DNA from: Streptomyces sp. B93
Lineage (GTDB): Bacteria; Actinomycetota; Actinomycetes; Streptomycetales; Streptomycetaceae
Length of the DNA: 64,000 nucleotides
Assembly (NCBI RefSeq): GCF_018070565.1
Contig: NZ_JAGPXL010000016.1
Coordinates: forward strand, 62,001 to 126,000
Direction: 5' to 3'
The notes beneath the pieces were generated by a model, which worked only from the letters and a program-made list of their open reading frames with translations, was not told the DNA's origin and ran no database searches. How positions within the stretch are numbered: the first letter of the stretch is position 1; each line of letters opens with the position of its first letter. The position numbers and the translations under genes are program-made. Positions 58,926 through 64,000 of this stretch are shown piece after piece.

Positions 58926-61340
58926 TCAACGGTCCACTCTCTCACCCGTCCCGGACGGGTTGGCGCTTTCCGCTGCGGTGTCCGGTGTCGGGTCACTCGG
59001 CTGCTGCGGGTCGGCTTCCCCGCCCGGTGTGCCGGACTCCTGTGTGAGACGGTCCTCGGGGTCCTCCGGGTTTCCGGGACCGCCGGTGGAATCGTCGCCG
59101 CTGTCCGCGCCGTCCTCCGCGGCCCTGCGGGCGGCGGCGCGCTTGCGCTGGGTGTACATACGGAAGCCCGCGAGGACGAGGAGCAGGAAACCGCCGCCGA
59201 TGACCAGCATCACGGTGGCCGTGAACTCGGTCACCTTCACATCGAACGTGACCGGGTCGCCGTAGGCCTGGCCGTCCTCGGTGAACAGCTGGGCCACCAC
59301 CGTCGCCCGGCCGTTGGCCTTGGCGGACGTGCTGAACTTCACCGACTGGCTGTGGCCGCCGGAGACCTTGACGGGTTCCTCGGAGTAGGCGTTGCCGCCG
59401 ATCTCCAGACGGGTCGGGCTGGTCGAGGTGAGGCGGAGCACCAGGTTGTCGACGCCCTGCACCAGGTTGTTCTGGACGGTCACCGGGATGGTGGCGCTGC
59501 GGCCGGAGAGCTTGGTCTCCGACTTGTCGATCAGTCTGACCTGGTCGATCAGATCGTCGAGGTAGGTCTCCACACCGTCGCGGAAGACGGTCGCCTCGGC
59601 GGCCCGGCCGCGCCACGACGTGGACATCTCACGGTTCATGGCCCGCCCGAAGGGGGTCACCACCCGGGATTCGAAGGTGAGGATCACCTTGAAGTGGTCG
59701 AGCTTCTCCTGGGTGGTCGCGACCTGCTCGAAGGTGGCGCGCGGCAATTCCCGCTTGCGCAGCGACGACGGGTACGAGGAGGCCGAGGGGACCTTGGTCG
59801 TGGCCTCGGGGTCCGGCCTGGCCTCGGCGGCCGCGGTGAGGGTCTGGCCCTCGGACCAGGTGCCGTCCTGGAGAATGGTCACCGCCCTGGCCATGGCCCG
59901 GGCCTGGCTCGCGGTCGGTGTCCGCTGCGGCGCGACCACGATGCTGCGCTGCTTGCCCGTCTGGAGGTTGACGCTCAGGCTCTGTGCCAGGAACCGCTGC
60001 ACCGCGAGCGTGGTGGTGGACGCCTTCGTCAGGTCTCCCTGGAACGCCGTCGACAGCCGGGAGTCCGCGACCACCGCCGTGGTGCCCCCGCCGATCGGCC
60101 GGGCCGCGGAGGGCGTGTACGGCAGACCGCTGGTCTCCTCCAGGCTGTCGCTGCGGGCGATCACCTTGTCGGCGCCCGCGGAGGTGGCGACCTTGACGAT
60201 CGACGGGTCGACGGCGCCGTTCACCGGCCACGCGAAGTCCGTGCTCGGTGTGACGTACAGCACGGACCGTACGGTGGTGGCGGCGACGTCCGTGGCGTCC
60301 TTGAGGTGGCTCAGCGAGCCCGGGACATCGGTGCCGTTGTGGGCGAGCGAGGCCAGGTCGGGATCGCCGAACGGCAGAGCGACGACCTCCTTGCCGGCCA
60401 CCGCCTTCTGGAGCTGGGCGAGCCACTGCTTGGCGACGGCCTGGTGCGTGCCGGGCGTGGTGGTGTCGCCCTCGCCCTGGATCTCGTAGCCGCGGGTCAT
60501 GGCGTCCACGGAGGCCAGCAGATCCGGGTCGATCACCCAGGTGACGTCCAGATCGCGGCCCAGGGACACCATCTGTTCCAGACGGCCGCCCGCGGAGATC
60601 TCCTTGGCGAGGTCGTCGTCGCTGAAGACCGGTGTCTGCTGTTCGTTCGACCCGGTCTCCGCCGTCATGTGGGAGCTGGCCACCAGCGGCCACAGGAACG
60701 TCGTCCTCGTCTTCGTTTCTGCCTCGTCGGGCTGCCACGGCAGGAAGGTGCGCTGGATGCCCAGCACCTGCTCCCAGGCCTGTGTGGAGGTCTGTCCGGA
60801 CAGTGAGACGCCGAGCTGGTAGACGCCGCTGCCGCCGAGGTCCAGCTCGTCGGTCGGCACGGAGATGCTGAAGCGCTGCGCGACGCCTGGGGTGAGCCTG
60901 GTGAACTCCTTGGCGTAGGACTCGCCGACCTCGACGCCGTCGATGCCGGGGACGTAGTCGGTGCGCTGGGAGACGCTGTCGATCGAGGAGCGGGTGGTCA
61001 GCTCGGGGCCCACCCGCAGGTCGACATGGGCGTCCGTGATCGTCTGCTTGCCCTTGTTGGTGACGCTGCCCGAGATGGTCAGTGTGTCGTTGTCGCCGGG
61101 TGCGGCGGGCGTGACCGAGTCGAGGGCGATGGCTACCGAGCGCGAGTCGGAGGCGGCCTTGGCGGAGGACTGCCCGGAAGCCGTGGCGGAGGTCTGTCCG
61201 GCGGCGTCCGCGGTCTGCGCGGCGGGCAGCTGGAGCAGCCCGGCGAGCAGCGGCGCTCCGGCGAGGAGTGCCGCGGTCCTCCGCAGCCAGGGGCGGGCAG
61301 GTGAGGGACCGGTCCCCTGGAAGTCTGCCGCCTCGGCCAC
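58926..61340 (-). CDS. Large secreted membrane-anchored protein (DUF6049-like)
   Basis: The 804-residue protein starts at GTG 61340. It has a signal peptide (about 20-45, AALLAGAPLLAGLLQLPAAQ), a large extracytoplasmic part with a beta-rich CARDB-like N-terminal region, and a middle region with alternating helices and strands. A final beta-sandwich, a membrane helix (about 725-745, VMLVIGGGFLLLVLAGFRMY) and a basic/acidic cytoplasmic tail complete it. The murJ-linked Mycobacterium gene at this place is a similar large secreted protein. The function is unknown; proximity to murJ suggests a role in wall synthesis. Confidence 0.8.
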   Translation of the reverse strand: MAEAADFQGTGPSPARPWLRRTAALLAGAPLLAGLLQLPAAQTADAAGQTSATASGQSSAKAASDSRSVAIALDSVTPAAPGDNDTLTISGSVTNKGKQTITDAHVDLRVGPELTTRSSIDSVSQRTDYVPGIDGVEVGESYAKEFTRLTPGVAQRFSISVPTDELDLGGSGVYQLGVSLSGQTSTQAWEQVLGIQRTFLPWQPDEAETKTRTTFLWPLVASSHMTAETGSNEQQTPVFSDDDLAKEISAGGRLEQMVSLGRDLDVTWVIDPDLLASVDAMTRGYEIQGEGDTTTPGTHQAVAKQWLAQLQKAVAGKEVVALPFGDPDLASLAHNGTDVPGSLSHLKDATDVAATTVRSVLYVTPSTDFAWPVNGAVDPSIVKVATSAGADKVIARSDSLEETSGLPYTPSAARPIGGGTTAVVADSRLSTAFQGDLTKASTTTLAVQRFLAQSLSVNLQTGKQRSIVVAPQRTPTASQARAMARAVTILQDGTWSEGQTLTAAAEARPDPEATTKVPSASSYPSSLRKRELPRATFEQVATTQEKLDHFKVILTFESRVVTPFGRAMNREMSTSWRGRAAEATVFRDGVETYLDDLIDQVRLIDKSETKLSGRSATIPVTVQNNLVQGVDNLVLRLTSTSPTRLEIGGNAYSEEPVKVSGGHSQSVKFSTSAKANGRATVVAQLFTEDGQAYGDPVTFDVKVTEFTATVMLVIGGGFLLLVLAGFRMYTQRKRAAARRAAEDGADSGDDSTGGPGNPEDPEDRLTQESGTPGGEADPQQPSDPTPDTAAESANPSGTGERVDR

Positions 61341-61572
61341 GCGCTCGCCCGTCCCTAGTCGTCGTCAGTGGTCGTCGGAATGTGCGTCCAGGCATGGTAA
61401 CGATGCCCGCTGAGAGGAAGTGCCGCGGACTACGTCACAAGATCGTAGAAGTCAGGGCGCCGACCCGAATGTATCCGTATATAGGGGAACGCTGCCGTGA
61501 TGCAGCGGAACGCCGCCCTGCGCCGGTAATCGGCGCGCTCGTCGGCGTCACGGCCACGTACCCTCTTTTGTT

Positions 61573-63015
61573 GTGCCGAACGCCAATGAAGACAAGCTCA
61601 GTGTCCCGAACCAGGTACAGCACCGCGCGGCCGACGAGTCGCTGACGGTCGCACCGGTCGCCGACGACCTCGCGCGCCGCTTCGAAGCGGCCGGATTCTC
61701 ACTCGCCCTGGTCGGCGGCTCGGTCCGGGACGCGCTGCTCGGTCGGCTCGGCAACGACCTGGACTTCACCACCGACGCCCGTCCCGAGGACGTCCTGAAG
61801 ATCGTGCGCCCCTGGGCGGACGCGGTGTGGGAGGTCGGGATCGCCTTCGGCACGGTCGGTGCGCAGAAGGACGGCTACCAGATCGAGGTCACCACCTATC
61901 GCTCAGAGGCCTACGACCGCACCTCGCGCAAGCCCGAGGTGGCGTACGGCGACTCCATCGAGGACGACCTCGTCCGGCGTGACTTCACCGTCAACGCCAT
62001 GGCGGTGGCGCTGCCCGAGAAGAGGTTCATCGACCCGTACGGCGGCCTCGGTGATCTCGCGGCGCGGGTGCTGCGCACACCGGGTACACCGGAGGACTCC
62101 TTCTCGGACGACCCGCTGCGGATGATGCGAGCGGCGCGTTTCGCCGCCCAGCTCGACTTCGAGGTGGCTCCCGAGGTCGTCACCGCGATGAAGGAGATGG
62201 CCGAGCGGATCGAGATCGTCTCCGCCGAGCGGGTCCGGGACGAGCTGAACAAGCTGATCCTGTCCGCGCACCCCCGCAAGGGCCTCGCCCTGCTCGTCGA
62301 CACCGGCCTCGCCGACCGGGTCCTGCCCGAGCTGCCCGCGCTGCGGCTGGAGAGCGACGAGCACCACCGGCACAAGGACGTCTACGACCACACACTGATC
62401 GTGCTGGAGCAGGCGATCGCGCTGGAGGAGAGCGGCCCCGACCTGACGCTGAGGCTCGCCGCGCTGCTGCACGACATCGGCAAGCCGCGCACCCGTCGCT
62501 TCGAGAAGGACGGCCGGGTCTCCTTCCACCACCATGAGGTGGTCGGCGCCAAGATGACCAAGAAGCGGATGACGACGCTGAAGTACTCCAACGAGATGGT
62601 CAGGGACGTCTCGCGGCTGGTCGAACTCCACCTCCGCTTCCACGGCTATGGCACCGGCGACTGGACCGACTCCGCCGTGCGTCGCTATGTGCGGGATGCC
62701 GGGCCCCTCCTCGACCGGCTGCACAAGCTGACCCGCTCGGACTGCACGACCCGCAACAAGCGCAAGGCGGCCGCGCTGTCCCGGGCGTACGACGGCCTGG
62801 AGGAGCGCATCGCCCAGCTCCAGGAGCAGGAGGAGCTGGACGCGATCCGCCCGGATCTCGACGGCAACGAGATCATGGGGATTCTCGGGATCAACCCCGG
62901 TCCGGCGGTCGGGCGCGCCTACAAGCACATGCTGGAGCTGCGCCTGGAGAACGGTCCGATGGGGCATGACGAGGCAGTGGCGGCCTTGAAGGACTGGTGG
63001 GCCGAGCAGAGCTGA
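61573..63015 (+). CDS. pcnA: CCA tRNA nucleotidyltransferase / poly(A) polymerase family protein
   Basis: The 480-residue protein has the class II nucleotidyltransferase head GGSVRDALLGRLGNDLDFTT with metal-binding Asp62 and Asp64. The RRDFTVNAMAV motif, neck domain and an HD domain near residue 300 (LLHDIGKPRTRR and HHHEVVGAK) follow. It adds or repairs the tRNA 3' CCA, although one of the tRNAs in this window (Ala) does not encode CCA itself. The GTG at 61573 is divergent from the DUF6049-like gene. Two parS-containing palindromes follow the stop. Confidence 0.92.
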   Translation: MPNANEDKLSVPNQVQHRAADESLTVAPVADDLARRFEAAGFSLALVGGSVRDALLGRLGNDLDFTTDARPEDVLKIVRPWADAVWEVGIAFGTVGAQKDGYQIEVTTYRSEAYDRTSRKPEVAYGDSIEDDLVRRDFTVNAMAVALPEKRFIDPYGGLGDLAARVLRTPGTPEDSFSDDPLRMMRAARFAAQLDFEVAPEVVTAMKEMAERIEIVSAERVRDELNKLILSAHPRKGLALLVDTGLADRVLPELPALRLESDEHHRHKDVYDHTLIVLEQAIALEESGPDLTLRLAALLHDIGKPRTRRFEKDGRVSFHHHEVVGAKMTKKRMTTLKYSNEMVRDVSRLVELHLRFHGYGTGDWTDSAVRRYVRDAGPLLDRLHKLTRSDCTTRNKRKAAALSRAYDGLEERIAQLQEQEELDAIRPDLDGNEIMGILGINPGPAVGRAYKHMLELRLENGPMGHDEAVAALKDWWAEQS

Positions 63016-63025
63016 GGCCGTGAAA

Positions 63026-63057
63026 CGGGGGCATGTTTCACGTGAAACATGCCCCCG
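63026..63057. terminator. 32-bp perfect palindrome containing parS, after pcnA
   Basis: The palindrome is centred between 63041 and 63042, with arms CGGGGGCATGTTTCAC and the complement. It begins 11 bp after the pcnA stop, where a terminator is expected, and its core is parS site 6. Confidence 0.75.
63035..63048. other. parS: parS site 6
   Basis: Perfect GTTTCACGTGAAAC forming the centre of the 32-bp palindrome after pcnA. Confidence 0.95.
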
Positions 63058-63085
63058 CGGCTTCACCGACGGTTTCGCCGACGCA

Positions 63086-63131
63086 AGCGAAGAGGGCCGG
63101 TGTTTCACGTGAAACACCGGCCCTCTTCGCT
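63086..63131. terminator. 46-bp perfect palindrome containing parS, between convergent genes
   Basis: The arms run from 63086 (AGCGAAGAGGGCCGG then TGTTTCAC) to the complement ending at 63131, with no mismatch. It lies 8 bp past the stop of the minus-strand gene and 28 bp after the first palindrome. parS site 7 is its centre. Confidence 0.78.
63102..63115. other. parS: parS site 7
   Basis: Perfect GTTTCACGTGAAAC at the centre of the 46-bp palindrome, 67 bp centre-to-centre from site 6. Confidence 0.95.
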
Positions 63132-63138
63132 GTTCGCC

Positions 63139-63636
63139 CTACTTCGTGTAGTCCTTCAGGCAGAGCAGGAAGTTGCTGCCGTCGCCGGTCTCCGTGTACG
63201 AGTACTGGAAGTCCTTGGCCTCCGAGGCGCACTTGCTCTCGGCGGTGAGAGCGGTGTACGAGCCCTTCACCTTCGCCAGCACCACGAACTCGGCGTCTGA
63301 GGAGCTGCAGTCGACGACCTCGAGGTCCGGGTTGTTGTCGTCGGCGCTGCCGCGGTGCATGCAGTCGCCGACGGCCGCCGTGTTGGCGTCGTCCTGGCTG
63401 GCTATGTAACCGCCGACGGCCACACCGACGACGATCACAGCGATGACGATGTTCTTGATCGTCTTGAAGCTGAGCTTGCGGCGCGCGGGCTCCGGCGGGG
63501 CCGGAGCGAACGGCGCTCCACCCGGCTGGCCGGCCTGCGGCGGATACGGTGCCTGGGGCTGCCCCTGAGCGAACGGGTTCTGGCCCTGGGGCTGGTTCTG
63601 CACGAACGGGTTGCCCTGAGGCGGCGGAGTAGACAC
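63139..63636 (-). CDS. Small membrane protein of unknown function
   Basis: The GTG at 63636, with an AAGGGGGA site just upstream, gives 165 residues; an ATG 21 bp earlier is an alternative. A cytoplasmic Gln/Pro/Gly-rich repeat region (NPFVQNQPQGQNPFAQGQPQ) precedes one membrane helix (about 63-82, IVIAVIVVGVAVGGYIA). An outside domain of about 80 residues with four Cys (GDCMHRGS, VDCSSS, SKCASE, LLCLKDYT) likely forms two disulfides. This matches the common Streptomyces family with a DUF4190-like or Pro-Gln-rich head; no function can be given. It converges on pcnA at a parS-terminator. Confidence 0.75.
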   Translation of the reverse strand: MSTPPPQGNPFVQNQPQGQNPFAQGQPQAPYPPQAGQPGGAPFAPAPPEPARRKLSFKTIKNIVIAVIVVGVAVGGYIASQDDANTAAVGDCMHRGSADDNNPDLEVVDCSSSDAEFVVLAKVKGSYTALTAESKCASEAKDFQYSYTETGDGSNFLLCLKDYTK

Positions 63637-63745
63637 TTGGGGGTCCCCCTTGAACATAGGTGCGTGGCGCGAATGAGTCGCGCCGTAAGACCCACGTAAG
63701 TTATCGGCCCGCACCGACAACGCCCCACCCAGATACCGCTCTGTG

Positions 63746-64000
63746 TCACTGATGTGACACTCTCCGCCGTTCAAAGCGGGCCATAGCCACAGCAACCGCT
63801 CCGTAGATAACGGCGACCGTTACAACGAGCGGCGCTGAGCGCCCGTCCGGTGGGAGCATCAGCGCGGCCATCCCGGCGGCGCCGACGAAGGCGACGTTGA
63901 ACAGGACGTCGTAAACGGAGAAGATCCGGCCGCGGAAGCCGTCCGCGACGGAGGACTGGACGATGGTGTCCGTGGCGATCTTCGCGCCCTGGGTGGTCAG
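63746..64000 (-). CDS. MFS transporter, C-terminal end (partial)
   Basis: The last 84 codons of a minus-strand gene lie at the right edge, with stop TGA at 63748-63746. The visible part is hydrophobic, with two helices (DVLFNVAFVGAAGMAALML and PLVVTVAVIYGAVAVAMARF), and contains VADGFRGRIFSVYD, which matches the loop and last helices of major facilitator proteins. The rest, including any substrate clue, is outside the window. Confidence 0.7.
   Translation of the reverse strand: MTTQGAKIATDTIVQSSVADGFRGRIFSVYDVLFNVAFVGAAGMAALMLPPDGRSAPLVVTVAVIYGAVAVAMARFERRRVSHQ

Overview
This window is the replication-origin core of a Streptomyces-type actinobacterial chromosome. The evidence is very high GC with strong third-position G/C bias, frequent GTG starts, class E sortases and chaplin-type cell-wall machinery, the gene order rnpA-rpmH-dnaA-oriC-dnaN-recF-gyrB-gyrA, and many copies of the ParB site GTTTCACGTGAAAC. 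The order matches what I remember of the Streptomyces coelicolor oriC neighbourhood (about SCO3838 to SCO3898). The species cannot be named from the sequence alone.

Layout. (a) 1-8.8 kb: end of an acyl-CoA dehydrogenase gene, a rhodanese, a J-domain protein, a DUF2252 protein, then a two-component system divergent from a FtsX-type ABC exporter, and tRNA-Leu(CAG). (b) 9.4-17.5 kb: the growth and cell-wall signalling operon fhaA-fhaB-pstP-rodA-pbpA-pknB. (c) 17.6-21.8 kb: a minus-strand operon of DUF881, three class E sortases, a small membrane protein and a TrpG/PabA-type glutamine amidotransferase. (d) 22-31.3 kb: crgA, a DnaA-box cluster, rhomboid protease, cyclophilin, a DUF5324-like protein, tRNA-Ala, an HTH protein, a second Ser/Thr kinase, secreted or membrane proteins, a DLW-39-like peptide, a Y-family polymerase-like protein that appears catalytically dead, and tRNA-Ile. 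(e) 31.4-44.1 kb: DUF3566, gyrA, gyrB, a DUF721 (DciA-like) gene, recF, a gnd-like gene, dnaN, oriC and dnaA. (f) 44.5-50.5 kb: rpmH-rnpA-yidD-yidC-jag-rsmG-parA-parB. (g) 50.6-64 kb: a GNAT protein, trxA and trxB, a zinc-finger anti-sigma factor and sigM, a membrane pseudokinase, murJ, a DUF6049-like secreted protein, the CCA-adding-enzyme-like gene pcnA, a small membrane protein and the end of an MFS transporter.

How the genes work together. DnaA, DnaN, RecF, gyrase and the DciA-like protein start and run replication from oriC. ParA and ParB act on at least seven perfect parS sites seen here. PknB, PstP, FhaA, FhaB, RodA, PbpA, CrgA, MurJ and the MurJ-linked pseudokinase form the polar growth and division apparatus. 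RnpA, YidD, YidC and Jag serve RNA processing and membrane insertion. The window is conserved core genome; I see no prophage, insertion sequence, CRISPR array or biosynthetic cluster.

The most unusual signals are non-coding: two parS sites built into the apex of perfect 32-bp and 46-bp palindromes after pcnA; intragenic parS sites that are always read as Val-Ser-Arg-Glu-Thr; a one-mismatch parS whose mismatch removes an in-frame stop; and DnaA-box groups outside oriC, including a 14-bp inverted repeat after crgA and two box pairs with the same 18-bp spacing.
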